From the NCBI GenBank assembly GCA_930367215.1, contig OV884060.1:211485253-211549252 (forward strand): DNA of 64,000 nucleotides. The letters are read 5' to 3'. Positions 52,901 through 64,000 of this stretch are shown one piece after another (within the stretch, counting starts at the first letter, position 1; each line of letters begins with the position of its first letter). This DNA comes from Pollenia angustigena. Taxonomy: Eukaryota > Arthropoda > Insecta > Diptera > Polleniidae. The position numbers and the translations under genes are program-made. The notes under the pieces are model-generated. The model was given only the letters and a program-made list of their open reading frames with translations, did not search any database and was not told the DNA's origin.

Positions 52901-54080
52901 TCTAGAACGCAAAAGCCTAACTAACCAAAAAATAATTATCGATTTTTCCATTGATTCTGATGTATAGCATCAACACAAATGTCCTCAAATCTTTCTTTGG
53001 AATCTTCCGATCAAAATTAGAGATTTTATTAACAAAAACAAACGGCCCTTTCTACAAAATTATATGAATAACGCTAAAAGACCTAACTGAGCTACCTAAA
53101 CAAGAGCGGAAAGCGTTTTTTTTTAACATGAAAATTCTACTGCTTATACATTTTCAATAAAACAAAACGACCAAGCGATCTATCAAATAAGATTTTCCAG
53201 CCAGGTGGTTTTAAATTCGCGTTCTAAAGTTTTATTTCGTATAAAATGTGTAAAAATGAAAAGCTTTGACATAGAAAAGACGCTTGCAGCTCTTATTAAG
53301 GTAGCTCAGTAACTAATAGTTTGCATAATATACAACATTGTCAATTGTCAAATCAACTGATAGATTTTACAGGAAAAATAAATAATAAACAGTTCAAGGC
53401 AATTTACCAATTAAACATTTTAAATAGTTCGGTGCTTCCCGTGTAAAAAGTTTAAAATGTAAGAAAAGGCCTTCCGTTTTAGTTTCGGTGAACGGTATGA
53501 ATATGCTTATGGATAATAGAAGTAAATTTTCAATTTTTTTTTTTTTTTCATTATTACCATGCAGTTTTGAAAATAAGAAAAACCCTTAACTTTTAGCTAC
53601 CAAATTAAAAAAAAATAGTTTTTTTTTTTATTTAACTCCTTTTGTAAATTTTTGCTCACATTTAGTTTTAAGTGCTGCATTGTTGTGTATTGAATTAACA
53701 ATTTGCATTGTTTGCTTAAAACACGTTTGTCTCTTAAATATTTTGCTTTGTAACATGTTTAATAAAAAAAAAAGCCGAAAACAATTGTTTTGTTATTACT
53801 TATTGTGTGTTAACATTTAATTTTAAATCCTTAACGGTGTTTATTGCTATAAACTTTTTTTTTTACCAAAAAAAAAAAGAACTTCAACATTTAAATAAAA
53901 TTATTTTAACGTTTCCCTGTAGGAAATGTCACTAGTGAATCTGTACTGATTCACTACTGACACAGTCACCAGTACACAGAGAAAACAGATTCGTGATCAC
54001 AACCGAATTTGGCGCCAATCGAATTTCGTCGGTTGCATGTACTATCACACAATTCGGTTCCAATAACTGAAAATTTCGTT
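52901..54080. other. AT-rich non-coding DNA
   Basis: No gene is supported. A short inverted motif GTGAATC(T)GTACTGATTCAC lies at about 53935-53955. Confidence 0.5.
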
Positions 54081-54085
54081 GCTTA

Positions 54086-54530
54086 AGGTGTTATGATACT
54101 TGCTATTTTTTGTATTGGATTTTTTTAGGATTGACTGAATGAAACAACAAATGCGAGAAAGAACCAGAAATACAATTTGATAAAATGTAAACAAAACAAA
54201 CAATACTGCCCACGTTTTTTCCCCACAAAAATACGACGGTAAAAATCGCAGAAAAAAGTCAAAACCCGTTTCTTTCGATCAAAAACTGAAAAAATTGGCA
54301 ACAGTGCTAACAATTAATCTGGAAATGTCAATTTTAAGTTAACAAATTTTATATTTTTTTTTGACAGTCTTAGATTATTTATCGATAACACATGTATATT
54401 TGTTTGACATTTCAAGATTTTTTATGATATAATCATACTCTTTACACTTAGTCAGTTTTCCTATGCAAATATATTTGCACTGTTCTCCAATATAGAAAAA
54501 ATACAAAAAATAGCAAGTATCATAACAGCT
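54086..54530. mobile_element. TTA-flanked TIR element (Harbinger-like)
   Basis: AGGTGTTATGATACTTGCTA through TTTTTTGTATT at the left pairs with AATACAAAAAATAGCAAGTATCATAACAGCT-type sequence at the right (one mismatch in about 32). TTA is duplicated at 54083-54085 and 54531-54533. No coding capacity. Confidence 0.83.
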
Positions 54531-54586
54531 TTAGCATAATAGTTTTGATAGCAACATTTGAATTTTAGTACACTATCAGTCATAAC

Positions 54587-55921
54587 CAGGGCTGTCAGAT
54601 ATGGCGATTTCTCGCCAAACGTGGCGATTTTGAAACGTTTTTGGCGATGGGATTTTCCATTTGGCGACTGGCGACTTTTGTGGCGATTTTTTATATAACT
54701 GGCGATTTACTTGGCTATTTTTACCATTCATATTATTTCAGCGATTTTGAAATAAAAAATTTGCACTTTTTTTACATAAGCGGAGTTAGGCCTCTCCAGC
54801 TAAATATATATAAATATATACATACATACTTAGAGATTTTTGAACAGTTTGTCCTTTTTTGTTATCATTACTAGTTTAAAAAAAATCTGGCTAATTTTTT
54901 TCACATGATTTTTGTTTTATTATCCTTTTAAGTGAATTATTCAGTCACTTTTTAATTCCAAGGTTAAAAAAAACTGCAGTCGAAACCAAAACCTGTCGAA
55001 CAAAAAACGAAAATTTGTCTACAATTTTTCGCTTTTTGATTTGGTTTGACAGCGACTATTTACATTTAATGAATTACAAGTAAAAGCAAAAGTTTTTTTT
55101 TTTTGCCAATGACGAATGAAAAAGTGGAAGAGTTACTAAAGGCGACCGTACACGACATGTTTTTGTCATCTGACATGTCAAATTCCCCACTGCAAAATAC
55201 ATTCATGTCGTGTGTTACCTTTTAAACTTTGCTTCTGTAAAAGTCAGATGCAAAGTCATCTGACAAAATTTCAATTAGAGCTTGCCCTATTTTCTTCTGA
55301 CAAACCATCTGACATCAGAAATCTATGCCGAGAGGAAACCGGCAGCGGCGTCCACTATTGACGGAATTATTAGCCGCATGATAATATTTTACAATACCGA
55401 GATATGTATGATCATCCCACTATTGAATAGAATTTTTGTAAATATATATGTATATAAAAACCGTTTCATTATGATATCCTAAATTGGTATCTTTGAATTA
55501 AAAAAAAAATATGTTAAGATGGCTAAATTATTTTACGGCGTAAATTAAAATTTTTGCAACAACTATGGGAAAAAACTGAGACAATGTTAGAAGCAAATTA
55601 CATGTACGTTTGTGACCGAATATTATAAACCTTTTGTAAAATAGCCATTTTGACAGACATGCACAATTACATGTGACTTGAAAAGTTGTAAAAAACATGT
55701 CGTCTACATGTACCTTAAACAAATTTTACTTTCGGCGATTTTTTGTATTTTTTCTCAGTTTTTGGCGATTTTTGACTGCAATATTATATCAGCTTTTTTT
55801 TTTTGTATGCAAAATTTAATTAAAAAAAAAAAAAAAGATTTCGAAAACTGAACAAAATTGACGTTTGGCGATTTACGACATCCGGTTTGGCGATGGAGCT
55901 CAAAAAAATCTGACAACCCTG
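54587..55921. mobile_element. hAT-type element, 1.3 kb
   Basis: The ends CAGGGCTGTCAGA and the inverse TCTGACAACCCTG are flanked by exact GTCATAAC duplications at 54579-54586 and 55922-55929. Both arms are full of TGGCGATTT motifs. The middle has palindromic CATGTCGTGT / ACACGACATG motifs (about 55150-55210) that may mark a nested insertion. No transposase was recognised. Confidence 0.9.
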
Positions 55922-55929
55922 GTCATAAC

Positions 55930-57285
55930 AACAGATATTGTTAGTTGTTAGTATGATTATTAGAAACAAAATTGTGCTTATACCCGAATAAATGATAGGT
56001 GCAACTTAATTAACACATAATTGGTGTTCATAACAAGAGATTTTATTGTCGTTATCAATATATTTTTTTTAACCGGTCAAATGCAGCCCATAAGGGCAAG
56101 GACTTGTCCAAAGGTAATCTCAATGAATGGAAAAAATGGGTGTCCTAGGGCAGGACCATATAACCCAGCTTGCATTACATAGGGGAAGTCTTAAAACTAC
56201 TCCATGGTATACTCCAGAGGATTAGCTTTGAAATCGTTTCAAAACGAAAACATGTCGTTAAAAAACGAAGACATGTCGTTTCACTGCAAGCTCTTTTTAA
56301 TAATGACATGGTCCATACTTGCACTAGATTGGACCAGTCCAGGATAAAAATGGATCAAGAAGTCCAATATAATTTGCAGGGTATAAAAAAAATAATACAT
56401 ACATTCATACATAGATATGTACGTGTATATGTTCATACCTATAAGAATACGTAAAGTACTTACCCCTATTTATTAAGTTTTTCACATTTTCCATTTTTGA
56501 CCGCAAAGATATTTTTTAAATAAAATATTAACAATTAATTTAATCTATCAAATGTTTTGACAGAAAATTTAGTCAGCAATTGGGGCTTTTAACTATTTTT
56601 TGGTTTTGAATTCCGAATAATTATATTTTCATTTGTTGTACTCGAATTGAATCTATTCCAACAATCAATAATTAGCTGCAATAAATGAATAATCGTTTAT
56701 ATTACAAAATTTATTGACGAAAGCAAATTATTGATTGCAATGACCAATATTCAGTATTGCCCTATATTAAACTCGGTTGTGATTCTAACCATTTATACTA
56801 ATTTTTAGAACTTAATTAAATTATTTATCATAACTAATAAAAGAATTGGAGGAATCATATTTCAGTTGGAACATCATTTTTATAATCAAGAGAATTAAAA
56901 ATCAGTTAGAACTATACATTTTTAATAGTTGCAATAATAAATCATGTTACTTGATCAATATTTTATTACTGCAACCGTTTCCCAACCAATTTGTTTTCTG
57001 TGTGTACTAAAAACTTATTATACCCCAGATAACGTTATTTACAAAAGAAATTTAACATGTGCGTGTCATTGGAAATCTACTACTGACGTTGGTACTATTG
57101 ACTTGGTAGTTATTTTGGGACCATATCTAGACATTGCAACCAGAGAATCACAAGTACATAATAGAAAATCTAGTCTACACTTTTGATACTTTTTTAAAGT
57201 AGATGTCGAAATGAAAATGTTTTTTTTTTAACATTTAATTATTTTGTGATTTTTTTTTAGTTGAACTGTCGATTTTTAATTTGAA
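55930..57285. other. unassigned non-coding DNA
   Basis: A TTCAAAACGAAAACATGTCGTT / AAAAACGAAGACATGTCGTT doublet lies at 56238-56280. The ORFs at 56170-56454 and 56944-57186 have no recognisable motifs. No element ends were found. Confidence 0.4.
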
Positions 57286-57289
57286 ATTT

Positions 57290-57490
57290 TGATACTTAGT
57301 TAGGCTTGAGCTCATCAAATTTAATTTTCGTTCAATTATTTTTACTGCAGGAAGGAATTTTACAACACGAAATTTATTTAAATTTATTGATAATTTGTAT
57401 TCTTGGCTGAGCTGAGGCTTGAACTCGGGTATAACCCCATTCTCATCATCAGAATTCTTTGCGTTCTACCCCTGCCAGCCAACAGTCAAA
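57290..57490 (-). mobile_element. tRNA-derived SINE, copy 2
   Basis: On the minus strand it starts near GTTGGCTGGCAGGGGTAGAA (A-box-like TGGCTGGCAGGGG), then CGAGTTCAAGCC (B-box-like) and CAGCTCAGCCAAGAATAC. It continues into the same body as copy 1 (ATTATCAATAAATTT, ATTTCGTGTTGTAAAATTCC, AAAATTAAATTTGATGA). Shared order of head and body in two loci supports a SINE family. Confidence 0.65.
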
Positions 57491-57504
57491 CACGTGTGAT
57501 TTAA

Positions 57505-57705
57505 CACCTTTTGGATTACATTTATGGGGCGATGTGAAGTCATCGACAGAGCAGAAACTCCTGAAGCTTTGGGAGCCAATATTCAAGCCAACATTGCACC
57601 ATACGGCCAGACAGCCTAATTGAAAAAAAGTAGTCAAAAATTGGGCAGATCGAATGGACCATGTAACACGTAGTCGCGGCGGACATATGCCGGAAATCAG
57701 ATTTT
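57505..57705 (+). pseudogene. mariner-like transposase, C-terminal relic
   Basis: The text, with frameshifts, reads LHLWGDVKS, AETPEALGANIQANIAPYGQ, then KKVVKNWADRMDHVTRSRGG and HMPEIRF before a stop. LWGxLK and ENWxxRMDxCxxSRGGHxxEIxF are the end of Tc1/mariner (IS630-like) transposases. It differs from the intact copy at 908-1993, so it is another family. The catalytic core is missing. Confidence 0.75.
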
Positions 57706-57709
57706 AAAA

Positions 57710-58095
57710 ATAAATGCCATGAAATTCTCAACCAGCTTAAAAAAAACTCCAATCCAACAATTTTTCCCAATAACATTTCTATCATTTTAAGTTTTCATGC
57801 AGCTAAAAAAAAAACACTATGTAACATTGTACGACAAATTTCAACTTTTGGCCTCACCCATGATCAAACTGACCAAATTCTGAAAATATAGCTTAAAAAA
57901 ATATACGTTTCTCTCAGTTTTTCTTGTGTAGGTCCCAGATTAGGTACGTCGAATTCTTAGTCACCTTCATAGTCAACAACACACTCCGCGAAACTGCCAG
58001 AAAGTACTAATTTGCGCTATGTTCAGCTTTTCACTGATTTTTGGCTAACTTTCGGCTTTGTGATTGCGTGATAGACTTGTCTGCCGCACAATAAA
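57710..58095. other. unassigned non-coding DNA
   Basis: No features recognised; it may contain the 3' non-coding end of the transposon relic upstream. Confidence 0.4.
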
Positions 58096-58099
58096 TTTT

Positions 58100-58420
58100 T
58101 TACAAAAAGAAGTTAGATGAGTATTTATCAATCTTGTTCTTATTAGAAAATTTCTTTAATATGGTTGTCGTCCTTAATTGTTTTCCTACGCATGACTTTG
58201 AAGCTGTTCGTACTTCTTCAAATTCTTCGCAAATAAAAACGAAATGCTCTACTGTTTCTTGTTCCTCTGGGCATTTTATGCATCTTGGTGAGTTGCCTTG
58301 CCTACAGTGGTGCAAATAACTCCTTTAGCATGTAAGAAATTGACTCATATGGTAGATTAAGGCGCTTAAGTGTCGCGTCCCTCCGAGGCAAATCAAGGTC
58401 AATCCTGGGATCCGTAACGA
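58100..58420 (-). pseudogene. LINE C-terminal cysteine motif
   Basis: Minus-strand text: RDATLKRLNLPYESISYMLK then, after a shift, HHCRQGNSPRCIKCPEEQET and VEHFVFICEEFEEVR. The C-x2-C-x(8)-H-x4-C pattern with ET-x-EH is the C-terminal motif of R1-like and related LINEs. Only the tail is recognisable. Confidence 0.65.
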
Positions 58421-58479
58421 TAAAAATTTGACCAATCAATGAATAACTGGCAACAATTGACTCGCACATAGAGAAGGTA

Positions 58480-58870
58480 TGTTTTCTGCTTTATAGTCGT
58501 ACTTCCATGGAGTTTTTCGAAACAGAGACATGGTAGCGGGCTAGAGGATCATGACAGTTTACAGTTATGTCGATATACATACCTAGGTTGCGGTAAGCAT
58601 CCGAAATGAAAGGGATCTTTGGGGTCTTATGATTTCAAGGAGTGAGTAGCTGCACGTCAGTTCCAAACTGATGGTGTCTCGGAAGTCAGTAGCACCCGGC
58701 TTGGCAAACTGGTTGATGAGATCTTCGTAAGTATGCTTTCTTAGACATGCTTTCTGAATCCTGAGGACTCGGAAGATGGTCTTATCCTTCTTTGAAGGAA
58801 TAATTTCGAAGAGCACGAGGTGGCTGGGGTTAGATCCACATCGCAGGTAAATACATGGTGTCATTATGCG
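58480..58870 (-). pseudogene. unidentified protein relic, GC-rich
   Basis: Minus strand: an open stretch from 58864 reads CIYLRCGSNPSHLVLFEIIP, SKKDKTIFRVLRIQKACLRK, HTYEDLINQFAKPGATDFRD and TISLELTCSYSLLEIIRPQ. After one frameshift near 58610 it goes on KIPFISDAYRNLGMYIDITV and NCHDPLARYHVSVSKNSMEV. Two adjoining open frames that join smoothly, and base composition far above the background in GC, argue for a real coding relic of about 130 residues. I recognise no domain. It could be part of the neighbouring LINE, a transposon accessory gene, a host pseudogene or an old viral insertion. Confidence 0.45.
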
Positions 58871-58899
58871 TAGGGGAGCCCATGTGGAGTGGGCACCTA

Positions 58900-59988
58900 C
58901 TGCGATGCTAAATCATCCTAAGGTTCTGTTGATATCAGTACGGAAACGGCTTTAAATAAAATTATCAGTGTAGGTTTGATAGCTCCAGCTCCTAAACAAG
59001 GGGAAGGTGTGATTTCATCGATTATACTCTCAAATTGCAACCTGTTTAGGCAAAAAATTCTCGGATACACAGAGGTACTTGGTAAATATGTATATAAGTA
59101 AATCGCCAAGTTGTTAAGATCCAACATGAGATTAGGCCATAGTGCAGGTGCTCATGTAGATTAAAAGCACAGCTACAATCTGGTGCATGTAACAGATGGA
59201 TTTTACACTAGACTATATAATTGACTTTAGATTGAGATATATCATCATAGTACATCTCTTGTAATAGTTATAGACTAAGAATATAGTGATAGCTAGATTA
59301 TAGACTGCTGTATAGAAATAACTATAGACTTAACTTTAAAAAATACTAAACATGCAAATATAAAACAAACTTCAATTACCCTACGTTTCCAAATGCAAGT
59401 AATTACTTGCAAGTAGTGTATAAGTATTATCAACGCGAAATCGAGAAAACAGCCGATTTTCTAAAAATAAATTAACAGTGTTTCAAAGCACCCATCAACT
59501 AGATGCTTTTTATTTTTGCTTTTGCCACTGCCATTGAAATTTTTATTTTTTTTATCAACAGCCAATGTTCTGTTTTTCGTTTGTGCAAAAAAGCATATCC
59601 CTTGTTTTTTATATTTTTATTTTTTGACAATTGCTTTTTTACCAGCTAGCGACAAGAAGTGCCAGCCACCAAAAAGCAAAAGCTCAAAATGATTCTTTCG
59701 CCTTTTCCGTTTTTACTTTTTCCTAAAAGAAGAGCTAATTAAAAAAGACAAAACTAAAAAATCTAAAAATCAAATTCTTCCCTGGCTGATAAAAATACTG
59801 ATTCAAGAAAAAAGCCACATCCAGAGAAAAAAAACAAGCCGCACTTATAAGTGCTTAAAGCAGCCAAACTTTGTGCTTTTAGAAAGTTTTTAGGAACCGA
59901 TGTATGTTTGAGTAGAAATGTACATATTTGCACAAAAACGATACATGTGTCAATATCCAAATAAGCATGTAAATACGTATGCGCATAC
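58900..59988. other. unassigned DNA
   Basis: Around 59205-59340 there are degenerate ATAGACT / TAGATTATAGACT motifs recalling the satellite at 36840-38755 but without a clear period. A similar patch is near 46310-46390. No gene was recognised. Confidence 0.4.
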
Positions 59989-59991
59989 TTA

Positions 59992-60734
59992 AGGCTCGGT
60001 TAGGCGAACGTTGCTGTACCCGTAATGTACCGCACCGTACTGTAAGCACGTTGCTGCACTTATAGAACGTTTAAAAACGTGTCATATGTTTTCCCATACA
60101 TAAACAAAAAGCAATAGTATACATAAAACAAAACACACAGTGATGGGAATCAAAAATGTTTAAATGGTGACCGTTGTGCAGAAAAGGTACCACGTGATTT
60201 AAATGGCATTAAAAAAGTATTTTGTGTATGTAAAAAATGTTAATAATTTAATATTTATATTATAGATTTACAATTAATAAATTTGTATTTTAGCATATAT
60301 AAATTATTAGCAAACATATATTGTAAATGTGCATACAACTAACAAGGTTTTGATATCATTTAAAGTCTTTTATATGTTTCACATTTCCATTGTATGTGTA
60401 TATGCATTTGTTTATTTTAAACATCTTAACATATGTATATTTGGAAATATGTTGAATTGTAAGTTGTTTTGTCGCAATTCTATAGATATACTGAAAAAAG
60501 TACCAAAAAAAAGATAAAATTACCCGCATTCAATGTAACATACAAGCCGCCCATCACTGTCTTACAAATGTCACGTAACAACGGCATGAAATTCTATTTT
60601 ATACAGATTGGTACGTTGCAACTACGGTACATTGCATTTCGGTAAGCTTTTGTATTGGTTTTTATATAACAAAAAGCGAACAGCTGATGGATACAGTACA
60701 GATACGGTACAGCAACGTTCGCCTAACTGAGCCT
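59992..60734. mobile_element. TTA-flanked TIR element, 743 bp
   Basis: AGGCTCGGTTAGGCGAACGT with TGCTGTACC at the left pairs with GGTACAGCA and ACGTTCGCCTAACTGAGCCT at the right. TTA is duplicated at 59989-59991 and 60735-60737. GTACCG / CGGTAC motifs recur in both arms. No transposase. Confidence 0.87.
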
Positions 60735-60940
60735 TTAGTTTTTGCAAACAAATTGTTTTTGGTTTTCATATAAAATGTAACAAGGCAATGCACAACATTT
60801 TTGAAGTGGTTTCATTTTTTAATTGTATAGAAAACAAAAACAAATTCTTGTTGTGGTTGTTTTGTATGAAAAATATTACTTGTCGTCGACGAGTGTCTCT
60901 ATGCAATCATGTGCCTTTAGCAACCTTTTGTGCTGCTATT

Positions 60941-61450
60941 CACCCCTATCGCGAATGTTATGGGAATATGTTATATGGGAGCAAACCTATATTCCCATCC
61001 CCAACAAATCGGTATCGCAAATATTTTGGGACTAAAAAATTACTATTGTGCATTATTTGTTAGTATTTTATAAACAAACTTCTCTATTGTGAATAACTTG
61101 TCAGTGCTTGTATTGTGAAAGAAAAATATACAAAATAAAATACTAATAAAAATATAATAAAATAAATAATGAATAATGTTTATCTTCATTACCTTAATTA
61201 AAGCTCCTTCTACAAAAGAAAAAAGATATATAATTGAGTCAAACCTTAGAATACAAATTAAAATTTACATGTTCCCTTCTCGTTCACATTAACACTTGTT
61301 GGGAATTTATTTAGTAACATTTTTCGAAGCCAAATTTTTTAAGTTTGGGAATTCATTCCCAAAAAATTTGTAATGGGAATCATTCACAATACGAAATAAA
61401 AAAAAAAAATGGGAATATTTTCATAGGAGTAGTTGTTTGCGATAGGGGTG
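60941..61450. mobile_element. TIR element with CACCCCTATCGC ends
   Basis: CACCCCTATCGCGAA at 60941 and the inverse TTTGCGATAGGGGTG ending at 61450; ATT lies on both sides (60938-60940, 61451-61453), a 3-bp duplication. Both arms contain ATGGGAAT / ATTCCCA motifs. No gene. Confidence 0.82.
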
Positions 61451-61454
61451 ATTA

Positions 61455-62885
61455 TCTCCTGTTTTGCGGATTTTAGCAAAAATTGTTTTTTGATTTGGTG
61501 GCTGTTTTTCGTACATATTTTTTGCTATTATTAAAAAAGCAAAAGTTGGAAAAAGCCAGTGCCCATTAAAAAGTTAATTTTGAAAAACCGTGTGTTTATT
61601 TTGCTGCTGCCTTTGAAAAGTGCTGGCTTTTTTAGCAGTGGAACTTGTCGGCTTTTAATTTCGATTTTTTTTTTTCTCAATTAGGAAAAATTCAAAATTT
61701 GGCTGCTTTTGCTAATATTTCGATAGCATTTTAACCCCTGTAAAATAATTGAATTGAGTGAAAAAGTGTGAGTGTATTGAGTTTTTCGAACTTGCACTTG
61801 CATGTGAAAACGGGGGGCTAAGCAAGCTTAGGCTATAGAATAAATATTCATTTATTTTTATTAAATTTTAATTTTAAACTTTTAAATAAACAATATTATA
61901 ACTTTAGAATGGATTTTGTAAAGGAATATACAAAAATCTGGATTAAGACTCAACAAATTTCAAATAAATAATAGTCAATTATATCACATTTATGTTTAAA
62001 AAATTTAAAAAAAAAATACAAAAATTTCAGCAACTGTTCTGCAATATTAGCTAATTTTAGATTAAATTTTTTTGTAAAAATAATTGCAGAAACACTTAAA
62101 AATACAATCTAAATAAAAGTAAAATGTTCGTGTCTTAAATCTTTAGTAATGTTTGCCTTTTGCTTGTAAACAACAACCAAACACCCCCTTTCAAATTCCT
62201 TAAATTTCTTTAAAATCCATTACGAAAAAAAAACAAAACTTTCAAATATTTTTTGCCAAATTTTAGATTTCTTACGCCATGACGCAACTAATGGAATATA
62301 ATTTGTTTGCTTTTATATTTATTTACGTATTTTATTAATATTTGTTTTTGTTGTTGTTTCTTTTTCATAATTTGCATTTTAGCCTTAAAGCCAGTCATTT
62401 TAAATATAACAATATTTTCATAAGCGAAATGAAACTAAAGCACAAACTTTGTTTACTGTGCAGCAGTATGGCCAAACTGAAATTCAAATACAAAAAATTT
62501 TGCAAGGCCGTTCACTTAATTGTTGTAGAAGGAGAGGGAAACAACTTGATTTTATATATGGAATTAAAGCTTTAAGCAAAAATGAAAAAATAAACTATAA
62601 CAATTTTCAAACAACAAAATACTTTCGGTTTTCCTAAACAAAAATGTTTAAAGAAACAAAAAAAAAACAAAAAAAAACAAGAAAACACAGCAAAACGAGT
62701 TAATGGCTGGATAAGAAAATAAAAAAAAAATTGAAAGTGAAAATTGTTTAACGTTAAATTTAAAAAGACACAAAATTTCTTGATGTTAAACATTTTTTGG
62801 AAAACGTTTGTTTCAATTAAATTAAAAATAAAAGTTTTTTTTTTAAATAAAAAATCTAATAGTATTTTGTTTGCTTTATTTACAG
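61455..62885. other. probable intron sequence before the host exon
   Basis: AT-rich sequence without repeats that I can delimit. It ends in a polypyrimidine-like TTTGCTTTATTTACAG, the splice acceptor of the exon at 62886. Confidence 0.6.
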
Positions 62886-63043
62886 GAACACATACAGGAA
62901 GTTCTAGACAAATGGACCCAAATTGATGATGAAATTTGGGCTAAAGTAATTGTCTTCGAACGTAATCGGCGTGTGGCCAAAGCCTATGCCCGAGCACCAG
63001 TATTAACCATAAATGGTTCAGATGATGGTTTTGATGGCATGAG
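62886..63043 (+). CDS. internal exon of a host gene (possible MH2/SMAD-like domain protein)
   Basis: The exon is 158 bp, between acceptor TTTATTTACAG and donor GAG|GTAACA. Its frame is open throughout: EHIQEVLDKWTQIDDEIWAK, VIVFERNRRVAKAYARAPVL, TINGSDDGFDGM and a split last codon (AG|N). The protein is far more conserved in look than anything else here and uses balanced codons, unlike the AT-rich surroundings. From memory it resembles the region at the start of the MH2/SMAD-like domain of arthropod Expansion/Rebuff-type proteins, but I cannot confirm this without a search, so I give no gene name. No other exon of the gene is visible in the window, which implies introns larger than 0.95 kb downstream and probably many kb upstream. 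Confidence 0.75.
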
Positions 63044-64000
63044 GTAACAAAATTTTAATTATATACTGTTTTTTTTTTTTTTATTTAAAATTAAGTTTCA
63101 GTGATTAAAACCTGGCCAAAGTTTAATAATAGACTAAATATGTAATTGCTTACCCTTGACCTAGAAAATAGGAAGACTCTGCTGCTACTAAATACAGCCA
63201 ATTATTTATGCTTAAAAACAAAAATTAAAGCTAATAAATTATAAGTAACACACAAAACTAAAAGACATAACGCATCATCATGATGTTTTAAGCTGATACA
63301 CAGACTGACAAGCATCATCAATTTCAATCACCTTTTTAGTTTTTTTTTTTTTTTAATTAAAAATCACTTACACTTTTTATAGTTTTAACATTTAATAATG
63401 CAAAAAAAAAAAAAAAGACAACAACTATTATTTAATAATATAACTACTCCAAGAGATTTTAGATTTTAAAGAGCAGCAACAAAAAAAAAATACACAAATT
63501 TGTCTTTGATTTTTATTATATGACAAGGCAATTTTTTTTTTTTTTTTTTTTGTTTTTAATAATTTTTTTTGAAAATGTGAGAATTTAAAGCCCTTCACTA
63601 ACTCTGTTTAGAGACTTTTGAATTTGAACAAGAATCCATCAGATCAAGCTAATTAAAGTAACAAATCTTGAAAATTTTATTTTAGTCCAAGTTATAAATA
63701 TGTTAAATTTAATTACACCTTTTTATAAAAAATATTAAAATAAAATTTGTTTAATATCTTTAGCTTTTTTAAAATCTTTGGATGAAGTTTCCTGACGATC
63801 TGGCCTAAGCAACCAGTGAAATGCGCATAGGAATAGCTTATCCCATCAACAATAAACTTCAGTGTTTTTATCAATAATATATCATGCTTTTGTATAGCAA
63901 CAAAAGACTAAAGCAACAAACTTAATCGACTTTTGAAAATACAAATTTTTAAAAATCTAAAGGGTGGTCCAACCCAAACGCAGGATGTTAGTTGTAAATA
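63044..64000. other. probable intron after the host exon
   Basis: It begins with the donor GTAACAAAATTTT. AT-rich with poly-T at about 63070 and 63531-63551. No exon, repeat or transposon end was recognised up to the window edge. Confidence 0.55.

Noticed and set aside
56944..57186. 80-residue ORF with cysteines near 57 kb
   Set aside because: No similarity recognised and no supporting context.

Overview
This is AT-rich, intron-like DNA from an animal genome, most likely a higher fly (Diptera). I base that on the strong A/T bias with long poly-A and poly-T runs, and on the mix of elements: mariner-like, hAT, PIF/Harbinger-like, pogo-like and Helitron DNA transposons, together with Jockey, R1/LOA-like and RTE-like LINEs. 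There is also one exon whose protein resembles an arthropod protein family. Nothing suggests bacteria, plasmids or phage. The species is not determined.

Only one piece of host gene is convincing: a 158-bp internal exon at 62886-63043 on the + strand, with a canonical acceptor (tttacag) and donor (gaggtaac). The rest of the window is probably the long intron(s) of that gene, or the intergenic DNA before it, filled with mobile elements. The only long intact ORF is a mariner-like transposase (908-1993, - strand) between terminal inverted repeats (TIRs). All other coding matter is decayed transposon sequence.

Layout. 0.8-2.1 kb: mariner-like element. 2.3-9.0 kb: one LINE (LINE-A) split by two non-LINE insertions and by a second LINE (LINE-B) that left a 12-13 bp target duplication. 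9.3-10.9 kb: foldback MITE and RNase H relics of a third LINE. 12.2-13.7 kb: three nested TIR elements. 14.3-16.7 kb: TIR element, then a Helitron copy with a helicase relic and a 1-kb transposon inside it. 18.5-21.6 kb: MITE, a decayed DNA transposon, a Jockey 3' end and a 74-bp tandem repeat. 23-27 kb: MITE, tRNA-derived SINE, mariner N-terminal relic, hAT MITE. 27.8-30.2 kb: a MITE containing a hAT element that contains the second copy of the 1-kb transposon. 30.2-34.4 kb: pogo-like MITE, LINE tail, MITE, unidentified TE-associated relic. 36.8-38.8 kb: hierarchical ACTAGA-type satellite carrying a hAT MITE. 39-40.8 kb: Harbinger-like element with a Myb/SANT-like gene, and a second pogo-like MITE. 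41.6-45.4 kb: large repeat family with 153-bp tandem units, and LINE relics in both orientations. 45.5-49.6 kb: MITEs, a Jockey LINE inside a second copy of the 74-bp repeat element, third pogo-like MITE. 50.3-52.9 kb: third copy of the large repeat family. 54-61.5 kb: TTA-flanked and hAT elements, second SINE, transposase and LINE relics, one unidentified coding relic. 62.9 kb: host exon.

The main value of the window is its insertion stratigraphy. Many insertions keep their target duplications, so the order of events can be read directly. I found no CRISPR array, operon, rRNA or functional tRNA, and no clear new biological system. The best candidates for something undescribed are the unassigned DNA transposon at 18.8-20.5 kb, the ~230-bp higher-order satellite, the 1-kb TIR family present twice, and the unidentified protein relic near 58.6 kb.
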